Origin: Monilinia fructicola
Lineage: Eukaryota; Ascomycota; Leotiomycetes; Helotiales; Sclerotiniaceae
Assembly (NCBI GenBank): GCA_008692225.1
Contig: VICG01000007.1
Coordinates: 531,501 to 595,500 of the forward strand
DNA: 64,000 nt
Direction: 5' to 3'
Below, in pieces: positions 1-14,465 of this stretch. Each line of letters starts with the position of its first letter. Position 1 is the stretch's first letter. The notes below the pieces were generated by a model that did no database searches, was not told the origin of the DNA, and saw nothing but the letters and a program-made list of their open reading frames with translations. Made by a program: the position numbers and the translations under genes.

Positions 1-3000
1 GACGATAGCAACTCTAAGAGATAATGAAAATATTTTTATGCTCTTCTGATCCTGCTAAATGGCTCGCATCGATGCTACCACAAAGATATTCGAGATCGAG
101 AACCCAGCCATATCCAAATTTGAATGTCTTGAAAAACAATGAAAACAATAGCTGAGGTTTCTGATCGAATCAGACCAAAAAACAAAAGAGATAGACTGAT
201 CTCCGAAACATAGAATGTGATAGCAGATATGATGAAATATGATAAACACGTGATAGTAATACGCGGTCTGGAAAGCCAAGTATATGAAGTCGTATTCGCG
301 AAATGTTCCATGCTTATCATTTTCTAAAACGAGGAACTTCTCGAGATCTCCTCTCACGAAAGCTTGTGTTACTCTGGTAGCAATGAGGTTGTTGTAGAGG
401 TGCGGAACTTAGGAGCAAGTGATTACTTGAGCATAAACTTCAGGATCGATATTATCTCACCCACAAACCACAAACCTTCAGACTCGATAAAGCCATGGGT
501 CCAACCGCACCAGGAACTACAGTCCGGACTTCGGATTACCTTCTTAACCATGGAACCACATCTTTTCCCCTCACTTTGATCCAGCTTCTGTCGAGCTGAA
601 TCAAATTTTTCTTTGGAAAACTACGAAACTTCGCCGTTCTTCAAGTGACTGTCAACAAGCCACGAGTTGTTGTGTTTGAAGCATAGTCTAGACATTGCAT
701 AGCAAAGTTTAAATCTGCAGATCCAACCTCACCTATGGCTCTAGATAAGTTCCATACTGCATCAATACTACGGTGATATTTCGTGTCTTTTGTCTACTGG
801 AGTGGATCACCCCCAGCAGCGCTCTTGAACCCATGGTCGCAAAGTATGGTATCTTGTTCCGCAATTATACTAAAGACCTCATGCAGAGTCTTCTGATTCC
901 CTACTCGAAAATATTTGGAGTAGTTACTATGCGGCATACATCTAACAGCTTCGGTCTTACTTCTTCTCAATCTTTGGAGATATACCCAAGTTCAACCTGT
1001 CACTCGACTCCGAGGAAGCTCAGGAAACTGAGAGTTGGCCTGCTTATGAGTTATCATCCCACTCAGAACTTTATTCATATATTAATTTCGTATCTAAGCT
1101 TCGCTTTTTGCCTTCACGCTTTCGACTTCTGTCAGTCGTTAAGTTTAAAATCCTGGCAGTTATGGACTTGAACTTTATTACCGAGAATTGCGGAGGGAGT
1201 GCTTTAACTTTGACACATTTCTTCTACGAACGATCATATTCCACACAGCTCCAAGAACTCGCTGGAAGCCAACGGTTCTTGATATAGTGGATCAAGAGTT
1301 ACCGTCCATTCATCAAGCCATGCATTTATTAATTGAAGCTTTACTTTTCCCTATCCCCTTACCCCATTTCAATCCTTGCTAGCAGCCGAACATTGGCCTT
1401 GTTTATCGTGAATGACGATCTTTCGTTATTTTCTGTGAACCGCACACCATCAAGGTGGCAGTTTTCAGGGGAGCCACTCGCTTGCAAGGAACAAACGTCT
1501 TGTAGAAAATGAACCCGTTCCATTGTTTGCATTGGAAGCCTCGAGAGTCGATATATGACATTGACTTTCTCAGTCGCAATCACAATGTCCGAATATTCAA
1601 GCATATTTCTATCGGTCAGTATTCCATTGAGTGGATGACCTGACAATAATGGGAGGTTCGCCCTCTGTAAGTATTCGAATATTAGGCAGGATGCGGGCAC
1701 TTGAGCGGAGTTGTACGGGCCATTAACAAATCTGCGAGCGTTCTAGGGGTTTCTATTCGCAAAATGAGATCTTAATGAGCCGAGTATATAGGTGTTGCAT
1801 GACTTCATTGATTCCAGCATATCTTGCAACAACCCGCCCTTTCGGAGCAAGGATCTCCTCTGCCCTCGGCTGCCAAATATCTACTGTACTCCGGACTTGA
1901 TTGTGGAAACCGCAGGTCTTATCGATAGGAATCGAACTATTAACAATAGTCTTCGATCCATAGTGCCGATCTATATTCGGAACTCCGGAAAACTAATTTC
2001 AAGAACATCAATACTATATTGAGTTGGGCATTCGAGAGCTGATACATTGCCTTGTTTGCATTTCCTCAACCCTCTAGCATCTTACCTCTACCTTCCATGG
2101 CTAATCGGATAGATACAAAATGAACTCAATGCTCCCACGAGTATAATATTTACAGTTCAGGTGCTTCATTCTGCAGCTAAGCACTTATAACATGCAATTT
2201 CCGATCATCCTGACGAGAGTCATCAACCTTTCGTCCATTATTGTCAAGCTCAGTAGCGGCCAAGTAGCGGCCATAATTCTAGTACACGCGTCGCACGTTA
2301 TACTTATAATACTTACTGTAGGATCATGGCGGTGCTAAGTATGGAAAGACATGGGGGTGGGTCACAGTTTGGTAAAGGCTTTGTCTTTGGTCTCGCTTAA
2401 GGTTACAGGATTCTACGCCAAAACTACTCAAACACGATGAAAATGAGCAGTCTTTCTTAAAACCAAGTCTATCACAATCAAAAACCCTACAGAATATGTA
2501 AATATACGAGGAAGGCCTTCCCAAAACATTCCCTCACATCAGTCGATATCCAGAGTATATATGATATTCAACAGATCAACAGACAGGATTTGTATGTGTT
2601 GACGTACACCAGAAAGGCTGATAGATTGATTACCGGGGGTGTGGAGCCAACCGTTAACGATGTAGCAATTTATTTGTTATTGCGAATTCGTTATCTATCG
2701 GACGAAATGAAGTTCCACGCATCCAATTGCTTGATTCAACTTTCTACAGTAGCAGGCTCGAGGAACGCTCGCGGACTTACAAGGGTGAACGTTTTGGGAC
2801 ACCCAACTCGAACCGCTCTGTTATCAAGGATTTGCCTCCACTGCAATTGAGTTCAAATGAAAGACACTTACGACGAAGGTGGAGAGGATTGATATGTTAG
2901 CACTTTATTATATAGTATCAATTCTGAGGATTAGCGATCTTGTACGCTGTAAAGACAACCAGCCCGAATTCGAAGAACAATCAACAACCGATCCACTAAT

Positions 3001-4889
3001 CTATAGTTCTAACCCAACAATAACTGTATAGTACCATTCGTACGTTGGTCTTACTCGGAAATTCAATCCAGGCGGCTCGAATTTAAAGCTTGCTACTTGT
3101 ACACTTAATAATAATTAGTACCTCGGTAAGAATCTCCAGAATCCACAGCAATGCTAAGCGCCAATAAGGCTGGCTGTCCACTTACTTGGCGCCGTTTCCT
3201 AAGGATATACTGTATACAGTATCCTCGTCCATACGCGCCCCACAAAGTCTAAATTGAGACGCAGTGAACTAATCTTTCGAGTCTCGACCAAATGAAAATT
3301 GGACGTTAACGGTTGAAAGGCATGGCAGACTGGCACTGTGGCAGTGACGTTTCTGTACGAGTGGTGCGATCAAGATGGTTTGCCATGCTTTCATCTCCCC
3401 CATTCTCCCTTGACACAGCACCTGAATGTAAGCATTGTAGAGGTGATGTTCCGGGATTCTTTAACGCTGAGAGTAGGAATGCTGAGGCATTGCTGTTGTT
3501 TGTTTAGGCCTTGCTCCAACAACATTCTTGACCTCATACGATATATTCGGAAGCGTAGATTAATATTGACCTCCTTGCATCGATGTGATGTATTGTTTAC
3601 CGTTACAGACAGCAAAGGATCAATATGATTATCTGTATGATTCGGTCCTATCGGTATTTTCATGAGAAGAGGCTAATATCCTTGGATCCTTGGATCCTAG
3701 CGATCAGAGATATTCCCATCCCTTATTCATCTGTGAATTTCTTATTTTACCCCAAAGAACCTTATTATTAGTATTTCAAACTTTTCATTCCATTCTTCAT
3801 TCTTGGATTGAGAGAAGATCTTCGCCCAAGATAATCGGCATAAGAGTATGAAATTTTATGAAAAGTATAAGTCTACTGCGTACTTAATAACCACCTGTTT
3901 AACTACCAAGCAGTGAGAATAGTCCGTGTGGGTTACATGAATAATCGAGTTATGCTAACTACATTCCTCTAATATGATTCAAATCGAACTCAATGTACAG
4001 CAAGCTCTGGGATTTCGAAAGAAGAAAATACTTTCGCATATTCTTATTTTGATAAGTGTTTGTTATATTATAATATCATTTAGGTAATGCAAAGGGACAA
4101 GACTCATGGAGTCATAGGAGAATAATATGAAGTCATTGAGCTTCCATATTTCTTTCGTATCTTGGCTCAATGAGCGACGTTCATTCATTGGCTTTCTTGC
4201 TCGCAAACATTCTTCCAGATATTCATTCGTCAGTAGCAATGAAGATGATTTTGGAAGGAATTGAATGACGTTCTGTATATAACAAAAGGATTCCAAACTC
4301 CCTCTCCCTTCGATTTTGTTTCAGATCGTATCTTGTCTTGGATTTCTTTGTGGCATTCATTTCGACATTTTGATCCGTGTGAAACTGTCCCAGCACACGG
4401 GGTGACGGGGCAAGAAGATCGCTTCAGCGTCAAATGTACCCAGTTTTTGTTCTGTGTAGCGCTTTATGGAGCAGGGGCATGACAAACTTCCCAAATTCCA
4501 CGTTAATTTGAATTCCTTCGTGATATTGGCAAGTGCGAGTCCGAATGATGAGGTCCACTATACAATGTTGTTGGAATATACTTAAGGATTCTTCTGTCGC
4601 CTTGGAAAGGTTCCCTTCAATACATAGTCCACTTGACTTGTATGTTCATGGATGTTGTTGGTTACGATTAACCGGTTAACCTCGTCTAATTTCCTTTCTT
4701 TGCCCCGCCATATACATACATTCTTTGAGGAGAATACAAAGACCAATGAAATAAGCATTCACTTACCTTTTAACATTCCACATCTTGTTGTTGTTGCCCA
4801 GCGAGGAAAATAGACAATCTACTCTATCAACATCATCATCATCATCATCAACATCAACATCAACATTAACATCCATACAAATTCCAAAT
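1..4889. other. Gene-poor AT-rich stretch
   Basis: I see no recognisable gene in this stretch. Open frames are short (up to about 130 codons), lack family motifs and overlap on both strands. A CACGTG box sits at 247-252. CAT/CAA trinucleotide repeats occupy roughly 4828-4870, just upstream of the candidate microprotein. The stretch could hold worn-out relics, but nothing can be named. Confidence 0.5.
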
Positions 4890-5057
4890 ATGGATGACAT
4901 CGATATCATCCCCGGTTTCCTCGTCGTCAACACAGGAGTGGTGATGCTCGTCGCATTTTTAATAATCATATCAGTTCTACTCAAGATCTGGACGACACTA
5001 AGAGCATTACCTACTTTGAGAGATTTAGAAATGCAGAGAGCTCCTGAGTGGGCTTGA
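4890..5057 (+). CDS. Candidate 55-aa single-pass membrane microprotein
   Basis: The frame encodes a 55-residue protein starting MDDIDIIPGF. A hydrophobic segment of about 22 residues lies at roughly 9-32, followed by a short basic/polar tail ending in PEWA. The frame is open upstream to 4785, but the upstream part is a Ser/Thr run encoded by a CAT/CAA microsatellite, so the ATG at 4890 (context AAATATGG) is the more credible start. The likely topology is a single-pass membrane protein with an acidic N-terminus. I do not recognise a family. There is no close neighbour, and the surrounding DNA is poor in genes, so a chance frame is possible. Conservation of the 55-codon frame in a related species would decide it. 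Confidence 0.4.
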   Translation: MDDIDIIPGFLVVNTGVVMLVAFLIIISVLLKIWTTLRALPTLRDLEMQRAPEWA

Positions 5058-8000
5058 AGATAGGTAAATCTATACGCGGTTCTTGATGGAATGAGTGCTC
5101 ATGGTTCCTCGATAGTTTTCGTATTGAACCATACGATGCTAGGAGGGGGTATCATCCTTATAGATTCATATCGTGGATAAAGAGGCATGGATTCTCCTCG
5201 ATCTTTACGTTAGCCTGTGGATTATTCGGTGCGGAGATGTTCTTGGTGCCGGACAATTGCGAATCGCGATGAACACAGCCTGTGCTTCGATCTTGGGCAT
5301 ATGATTAAGTATTCACATGATGGACTTGCGACGTCGCAATGAAATGGATCGAGACATCATGGTTCAGCATTAGATCACGCTCCCGGAGTCTCTTCTACTG
5401 CACACGGCATAGACATCAAAGTCACCATATCGTCAGAGATCCTTGATTCTAGCCGTGGAAGTGTACAATTTGGACATGGTCTACTCTCAGTGTGCCTACC
5501 ATCTCTCGAGCAATATCAGTATGCGATGGTGCAGATATCATCTTCAGCAAAAAGGTTATCGCGGCATCCTCGCTCACGGCTCTCTTCGTATATCAGCGCA
5601 TCTTCATGCGCCTCGCTGAAGATGAATGGTCGAAGAAGGAGATTTCGTGAAACTAATCAACGGATCCTGCGCGACACTGTCGCTGGAATACTACAGCCAT
5701 CGTGGTATATATCTCATGGCGTTCTACCGAAACATGTTTTCCCAATACATCGAAGAACAGATGCACGATAACTCTGTGTTAGTTTTCGGAAGCCGCAGAG
5801 CTGACAATGAAGAGAATCGCAATTAAAAGTGAAATCGGAGGTCTAAGCAGACCGTGGATACGTGCAGAGATATTGCGGGAGGCACAAGAGATTGTTTCAG
5901 CCTCGAGACGGTGCGGGCACTCCTCCAGTCGGGACAAGATGGGATAGCACAATGTATAGAGAGAGCGATGACAGTTTTGTCACCATTGGGGGGCGGGGAC
6001 AGTGGGGGCTTTTTAGAACATTTAGTCCAACCGTTCTCTTTGTTCAATGTTAAAAATGGTTCACACGCCGCAGATAAATCTACCTATGCATATTCACTTT
6101 GACTTCCTTCGTACGGTGCATTCCACATCTCCCCTCCACATCTCATCCGAGGTTCATCATGAAGATTCCACGGTCGATTTAGAGACTACTTTCTACCCTC
6201 GCCTCTCTATCATCATTATCTCAGTCTCGCAGATACTCGAATACTCCAAGTGTAGATTCTATCTAGTGCACACACAGATTATCAACTTGTCGACTCCTCG
6301 AATGCCTGCAAAGATATGCCAACCATCATCCTCACGTCATGGCTGAACTATCTTCGTTTCCTAGAGTTTACGATGGAGCCTTGGATCTAGAAGGGCATGG
6401 ATATCGTTATATACTACTCCTCGAAGCGATTATCACCCTCGTTCCTTTCCAATTTACGACGTGGCGTTTCAATAGACGTGTGCGACAATCGAGGGGGATA
6501 TGTGGCGCATTCTTCTCATGGAGGGCTTTCACTAAAACCACATTGCGATAGCCATCTGCGAGGAAATGAATCCGAGGGTTTTTGGATTGGGAAGAGGGCC
6601 TTGCTTGTTTGACTTGCTGGACTGAATTGGGGTTATGGAATGGGCATCCAGCCCAGCAGTTTATTATATATCTGCACAGGCCCATTTCACACACTGGGCC
6701 GCGGGGTATGCTTTCGCGGCTGCTTGGTGATCCCTGCTGGAAGGCTGTCATTGCCGTCACCCTCGTAACTCACGCTTCGCCGTCGACTCAACCGAAAGGG
6801 CGTCTACATCAATACTCGGCCGTAGTCAAATCAACCTTACCAATATTGGGTGCACGCGATTCGTGATCCCCCCGTCCGCATTGAATCGCCAAACGTGATA
6901 TTCAGACACGTATTTCCAAGCACTTATTTGGAGCGGTATCAATCGACTCGTCTTATCGACATGAGTTGAGGAATCCGGCATTGCTCCTTTCTCCTATCTA
7001 GAAGGATACGAGGCGGGATGAAAAAACTTCGATCTTCGACCTCTCGGTAATCACAGATCACAGAAAGTGGTGCTCTGATGAAGAAAATCTCCATTTGCCT
7101 CATTCCCCCTCAGGACCCGAAGCGTCGTAAAGCAAAGAGGTTCCATTGCGTATGATCTCTTCGAGTTTTTAGCGGTCGTGGGGACTTTGGAGGATAGATA
7201 GAGATTGATCACGCTTCTTCGAGCTAGAATCACATGGGAGAGAAAAGTTCTGGTGGTGATTCCCAGCGATGCATTTGAACATTACATTATCGTTGAAATC
7301 TTCGCGATAAAAGCGCGATCCTTGGAAGCCGTCCCTCTCCAGTTCCCTCCATTTCTGCTATTGAACTTTTGCACGTCGCCGGTTGAAATGATAGATGTCG
7401 CGCAGGTATTTGGATCCGTGATGAACGATATCAAAATTCTTCTCGACGCGGTCCCAAATAGCTCGTTTGGAATATAGGCTACTCTCGCCAATAATCCGTT
7501 TCATATCTATCAAGTTCGTTCCTCATCACTTGAGTTTGTCTTTTTCTTGATTCTTGCATTGAGGTCGATAGAATGCTACATACTGCTTTTCCATACACAA
7601 CGTTAAATGTCCATGCTGTGTCACTCCCTGTACACTTCAAGATTCGTATATAAATACTATTTGAGAGCAGAGAAGAAGTTTGGGATCTGCTTCATACGAT
7701 CAATGCCTGAGTTCCATATGAAAGAATCTCTCCCTCGTTCGTTCGTTCGTCCGTTCGTTGCTTCTTCCGCTATCGTCCATCTTACTCACAATTACCTCGC
7801 AACACCGCCACTCATCATCTGCGCAACATCTATTGTTCACAACACTCCAACCCCTCAGATTTCAGAGAAGCCCGCAGCACTCAACAAACAAACAGTCTTG
7901 AAAAACCTCCTCACACAACTGGTAGAAGGAGATAAAGTCCCCGTTCGAGGCAGGAAAAAAAGATTCTACAAAGACCAAGCAAAGGGAAAAAGAAGAGAAA

Positions 8001-8909
8001 CCCCATCGAGTAAATAAACACACACAACCCCCATATCGCTCCACCCAGCAAAAATCGTAGCGTCGAAACTCTCTCGGGAAAAAAGGAAATATCTTTGGGG
8101 ATGGAGATGGACGCAGATATAGGATATCAATCGAATCACCAAATCACACAACACATCACATCACAATACAATACAAGAAGAGACGCCATCCCGTAAAACG
8201 GCCTACTGATCTTCCATCCAATCCATCTATCCAACCCCCCAGCCCCAAGCCCGCACCCCGGTACCACTCAATCCCCCAATACCTCATACCTCCAACCGTA
8301 CAACACGCGCCTTCCCACCAACGATAATATGCATAAGATACAGCACTCAGCACCATATCCTGCCCTGCCCTGCCCTGCCCAGCGCCCACATCCCACAAAC
8401 CCCACCATCCAAGCCCTCAGTCAAGCAGAAAAGCTTTCCAAGGTACCTGAACATCGAACGACATGCATGCATGCGATTAAAGTATCTCCCATAGGATATC
8501 AGACGGGAGGAGGTATGGATGGATGAATATATCAAATCCCCATATCCGAATGCAAGACGATTTGACCATTGTGGAAGATATCTATCAAGAGAGGACTGTG
8601 TGCTTGCATATATATGCAGGCTATTAGAGAGATGAAGAGGGGAGGGTGGGGGTGAAGGAGTTATTGCATTGGTAGGCAAGTAGAACAAGAGATGAAAAGG
8701 GGTCTTTTTTTCAGATTTGGTTGGATGGTCGTAAATCATGAGAGGGCTGCTCTGCTGCGATCAAATATGCAGTTAACGGGGTAAACTATAGGTATTCATA
8801 AGTACTCATAAAAGCCATGAGAGATCTCCTTTCACGATGCGCCAAAACTCCACATCAATATCACCAGACATATCAAAAGCTTGCCCATAACAATCATTGA
8901 AACTCCCAC
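5058..8909. other. Intergenic; eroded coding-like blocks
   Basis: No intact gene is seen. Around 5200-5830 several short frames read like pieces of one protein on the plus strand, for example DGADIIFSKKVIAASSLTAL at 5525-5584, interrupted by stops and frame changes. A second block on the minus strand at about 7490-7050 reads coherently across stops. Neither could be assigned to a family. A 136-codon plus-strand frame at 7607-8017 has a basic C-terminus but no other support. Simple repeats include a GTTC run near 7738-7765 and a CCCTG run near 8360-8381. Confidence 0.4.
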
Positions 8910-10968
8910 TCAATTCGTCTCGACCCATTGCTCAACCCTCTCCATCAAATCTGACTTTTTGCCCATACCATTTAAGCCCTTACCCACCAACCATTCCTTC
9001 AAATCTCCCACTTTGAATTTTTCCAACCCACCATTCATCACCAAGTTGCTCAATTCTTCTTTATTCATATCCCCCAATTTCTTCGCTGAGCTCTTAACCA
9101 ATAGCTTCTTTTTCTTCGGTTTCTCAAGTTCCTCATCCTCATCCTCATCATGATCCCTTTTAATCCCTGTCATTTTGTTTGCGCGCCAATTCTCGAATTC
9201 GGAGGCGAGATTTTGTCCCCAGTCGAATACATATTGACCGACTCTTTTGTCAATTTGTCTATATTTGGGTATTGTTTTATCTTCTGGGGTCTCAGGGAGT
9301 TCTTCTTCTAGTGCTATGGCCTGGAGGATTTTATAATGCCATTGTAAACTTGGGTTTGGGTAGTTTCGGGGGTCGTATTGGGCTTTGGGCAACTGAAGTT
9401 GTTGTACAATCACTCGCATTTTGTCAATGAGTTTATCTGGGGCGGTGAGAGGAGCTGGTGCTGATACACCGCGAAGGTCATCTGCGTAAGGCATAGGATA
9501 AAGCCAGAGACCCGCAGGAAGGATTTGTTGGTTTGTAGAGGGATCTAGTTTTTCAGCTGAGGGTAAGATGGCGACGATGAGAGGATTGGCATTCTTTCGA
9601 CCAATATACCATCCCAAACCCATCTTCTTATCTTTAAGAAGTTTCTCCCAGAGAGCCGAGAAAACCCGAGTCGAACCAACATATTCATTTTCACTTGGAT
9701 AGATGAATGTTGATTTATTGACGGATGCCCAATATGGTAAAGAGGATTGAGGTTTGAAACCGATGATTTTAAGTCCCGGGGGTCCAAAGTATTTTAATTG
9801 TTTTTGCTCGTCGACAGTGAAATTGACCTCAGAGCCACCAAATCTGTAGGCTTTCTTGATTTCTACCTTTTGAATGACACGGGCTGTATCTTCAGCCATG
9901 TAATTTGTTTTCAGCTCGGGGATTTGGGGAACTTCTCCTTCCGTCCAAACGTATGCACTTCTAGCTGGAACTTGCTTATGAAGGATATTGTACCCATTGA
10001 CAGATATTGTAAGATTTGGTCCAATATGGAATGGTAGGTCAGAAAATAGGGATCTTTTGGCTGATTGTTTTGAGTTGACGTCCAGGATGAGATTATTGAG
10101 TAAAGATATCCCATCGCCATGAGATTTGAGACTCCTTGGACCTACATGAGGAGCATTTTCAGCGAGGGGGTCACGATAAATAATATCCTATTACTATTAG
10201 CAGTAATCAATCCAATGTAATATTAATAAAGCCATACATCATAAAACTTGGAACGATCAAACTCATGCTCTCCAGTGGATATTGGGAAGAGCTCAATTAT
10301 GACACCAATATCGTAAAGGTCCTTGGCTCGGACAGCCGCTAATGATTTCTGAGATTTGTCTCCAGCGTGAGGATCATCTTTATCAGTTATGATAAATAAT
10401 CTTCGTGATCCGAAATTTGGAGCTCTTGTTGTGAATATTTGATTGGCACAAAACAACAAGTTGTTCATATCTAAAGTTTCCTCCGTTGGCACCAATAAAT
10501 TATTTGCTTCTTCTTCATCTTCTACAATTTTCTTCAACACCTTGACGACTTCTGCAGAAGGGACATCAAGGTCCGCGAGAAAGATAGCAATGAGGATATA
10601 CTGAAGTATCCAATCCAGTTTGATCCTTGAACTTCGTTTCCTCAGTGCCATATAACATAATTCCCATCATGTCTTTTGGACTAGATATAATACGTTGTTG
10701 CATAATCATGAATGCGCACTTGAGAGCGGCAAGTGCAGGACTATCTGTGTCGGATTTCTTCGATTCGGAAGGAGGAGGGGGAGTAAGCATCGAATCGCTG
10801 ACATCAATAACGAAAAGAACTGCGTCTTTTTGTGAACGATAGTCCTGATGGCTGGTTAATATTACGATGGGCTGAAAGAATGAGGTATAATATCCATACC
10901 ATCTCGTCGGCTTCTTCATCGTCCTCCTCGTCCTCCTCCTCGCGTTTATAATGTTCCGGATCTGTCAT
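8910..10968 (-). CDS. ku70: ATP-dependent DNA helicase II subunit 1 (Ku70), with an apparent one-base frameshift
   Basis: Ku70 pairs with Ku80 as the ring that binds DNA ends in the nucleus and starts non-homologous end joining. Three exons are read: 10968-10900, 10844-10238 and 10187-8910, with introns of 55 and 50 bp. An acidic N-terminus ([11 protein letters not shown]) precedes a von Willebrand-type domain beginning [16 protein letters not shown]. The Ku beta-barrel follows ([16 protein letters not shown]-like region, [17 protein letters not shown]) and a C-terminal SAP domain ([14 protein letters not shown]...KKSDLMERV). The corrected length of about 650 residues is normal for fungal Ku70. 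Oddity: YPHCYL and ADLDVPSAE lie in different frames; removing one T from the TTT at 10580-10582 restores the family reading. The start is set by the exon-1 ATG at 10968. It is divergent from ferrochelatase. Confidence 0.93.
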
Positions 10969-11148
10969 AGTTGTTTACCTTGTTCAATAGGTATGCGAGA
11001 GGGAGAGAGACAGAGAGAGAGAGAGATGAGATTAGAATATAAGACGTAGGATCATAAGAGCCCTATTACATAACAATCACCTACAGCGGGAGCTGGAGAC
11101 GCGTTGACCCGCGTAGGTGGACCAAAAGCCATATGGCGCTAAGATGCG

Positions 11149-11162
11149 CCATCACGTGATGG
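11149..11162. promoter_or_regulatory. 14-bp palindrome with CACGTG core in the Ku70/ferrochelatase divergent promoter
   Basis: CCATCACGTGATGG is a perfect inverted repeat. Its CACGTG centre is the E-box bound by bHLH factors such as Cbf1-type proteins. It lies about 180 bp before the Ku70 start and about 260 bp before the ferrochelatase start, so it could serve either. The binding factor is inferred from the motif only. Confidence 0.4.
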
Positions 11163-11424
11163 ATATGATCATTCCAAATCTCTCTAATTGGATTGGCTGA
11201 CTGAAGAACATCGGCAATTCTAGAGCTCTACCGATCGAAGCATCAGATTGATCCTTGTATATATTCTCGCAATCGGATGCGAGGAAAAGTAAAGGTGTGT
11301 GTTGTCTTGTCATTATAAAAGCATTTCTGAGAAAAAGTATAAAGATCAATTCTCTTCCTTCAATGCGAATTAAGTGATATCTGTCTTCATTTTCTGTCCT
11401 TGTTCTCCATACCTCAATACCAAG

Positions 11425-12835
<1,411 letters not shown>

Positions 12836-13204
12836 CAAAAGGGGTGGGCTTGAGACATAAAAATGTATTAAATGAAAGCCGTTAGACAATTACCTAGCTA
12901 TGAGAAGCAAGCGAGTACGAACGGAATTCACATGTTCACAATGTCCGTCCGATGGCGGTCCCGGAAGTGTAAATTAAGCCGATTTGGAATATGGATGGAT
13001 TACTGAGACGATCTACGAACCACTGCAGCCAAGAGTGTATAATGATGTATGGGACTTTACTCAGACGTCACTATTTATTAGACATATTGTAGGGAGTAGG
13101 GTGATTACAAGGAACCTGTTTTCTTAATACGCAATGATTATAATTGTACTGGTAATAAGAAGACACTCTGCTTGCAAAGCATTACTCCACCTGGAGAAGA
13201 GAAG

Positions 13205-13273
13205 ATATATATATACTATGTATATATACATAGTATATATATATATACTCGAGTATATCCATATCTATGGATA
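13205..13273. repeat. Cluster of perfect AT-rich palindromes
   Basis: Positions 13205-13244 form a perfect 40-bp inverted repeat centred on GTATATATAC. A 16-bp palindrome around CTCGAG overlaps it at 13243-13258. An imperfect hairpin TATCCAT-ATCT-ATGGATA follows at about 13256-13273. The cluster lies 370 bp after the ferrochelatase stop and can fold into one or more cruciforms or RNA hairpins. It may be a 3' structure or merely an expanded AT repeat. Confidence 0.7.
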
Positions 13274-14398
13274 CATATGTAACTAATAATGGGGAACCTA
13301 ATTAGCTTTGGGCGTGAAACCACTTACTAGCCGAATGAGTAAATGATGTCCAAGATACTGTAATAATAAAGTTATCTAAGTATAGGAAAAAGAATAAAAG
13401 GAAAGCATAAGAATATAATAATAGCATACTCTTGTATAGTCGAGTAGACTCTAATACATATAAACAGTTACACCATAACTACGGAAGTAGACGGTATAAT
13501 CTAATAATCTAATCCCATCTCACCATTCATCTCCATTAACCTTAGTTCCTCGAATTAGATCTTTCTGATCCAACCCAAAGGTGGAAAAAGATACACCATT
13601 CACCCAATTTCTTGTATCACCATCCTTGTCCATAGATTATCAAGCCATTCCATCGAATCCCTTTCCTGCTTTCCCATTCTTGAAACACATCACGAATAAC
13701 CCAAGTAGCTATCGTCGAATCACGAGACGTTCACGGTGCGGAGTTGATGTTGATATTGGATCCGTTTGTGTCGTCATGCTTGCGAATTTTTCCTCGCTAC
13801 TGTAAGGTTATCAAGGATGGATCTCCAATCTACTGTATCTAATCCTGACCCGGGTATGAATATGGATGATTAGAAGACGGGATTGGTTTCGCGAGGACGG
13901 GAGTTTGGTTCTTATCGTCAAAATTGGTTGGTTGGAGACTTGGAGTGCTTGAAGATGGGTTCATTTAGATGGTACTGTAAGACTAATTCTTGAACTAATT
14001 GTTGATTGGGTTCTATCCGTGCGGACGGGAAGTTAGTTTATGCATGTATGGATGTGTGGATGTGTGTATGTACTCCATATGTAATGCTGCACGGAGTATG
14101 GAATATGTATGGTAGTTAGTAGCGAGTAGTTAGTTTCTTAGTCGAACTACTGAACGATTGTAATTTGTACTACTTCCTGCTTACAGTCTGACTGTGCGTG
14201 CTACTTGCTTTCTCTACATACTCCACCAAGAGAAAGTAACAAAAAATCAAGGAATTCCACTTTTCTTGCTGAGCTATCAATCCAATCTATAAACAGCAAT
14301 AATAATAAGAGTAACTTGGAAATCCTAGATTGGTAGGTATCTTCCTATCTCAGCCAAAGCTTGGTGATAAGCTTGAGAAATTCCCTTTATTTATTCTC

Positions 14399-14465
14399 TT
14401 CTTGTTTCCCCTTCCCATTCCCCTTCCTTTCCCCTTCCTTTCCCCTTCCTTTCCCCTTCTTCCCT
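14399..14465 (+). repeat. Pyrimidine-rich CCCCTTCCTTT tandem tract
   Basis: Four or five near-copies of a 10-11 bp unit (CCCCTTCCTTT) form a strand-biased C/T tract ending about 220 bp before the MFS start codon. CT-rich tracts close to start codons are common promoter or leader elements in filamentous fungi; that role is inferred here from position alone. Confidence 0.55.

Noticed and set aside
773..1171. 132-codon frame in the first 2 kb
   Set aside because: Composition is random-like, with no domain and no transcription support; it is open by chance.
7607..8017. 136-codon frame with a Lys/Arg-rich end
   Set aside because: The first half is unlikely protein sequence and it overlaps simple GTTC repeats; support is too weak to call a gene.
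10580..10582. Programmed ribosomal frameshifting in Ku70 and other genes
   Set aside because: Nine sites in unrelated genes share no slippery heptamer, stem or conserved position; one-base homopolymer expansions explain all of them more simply.
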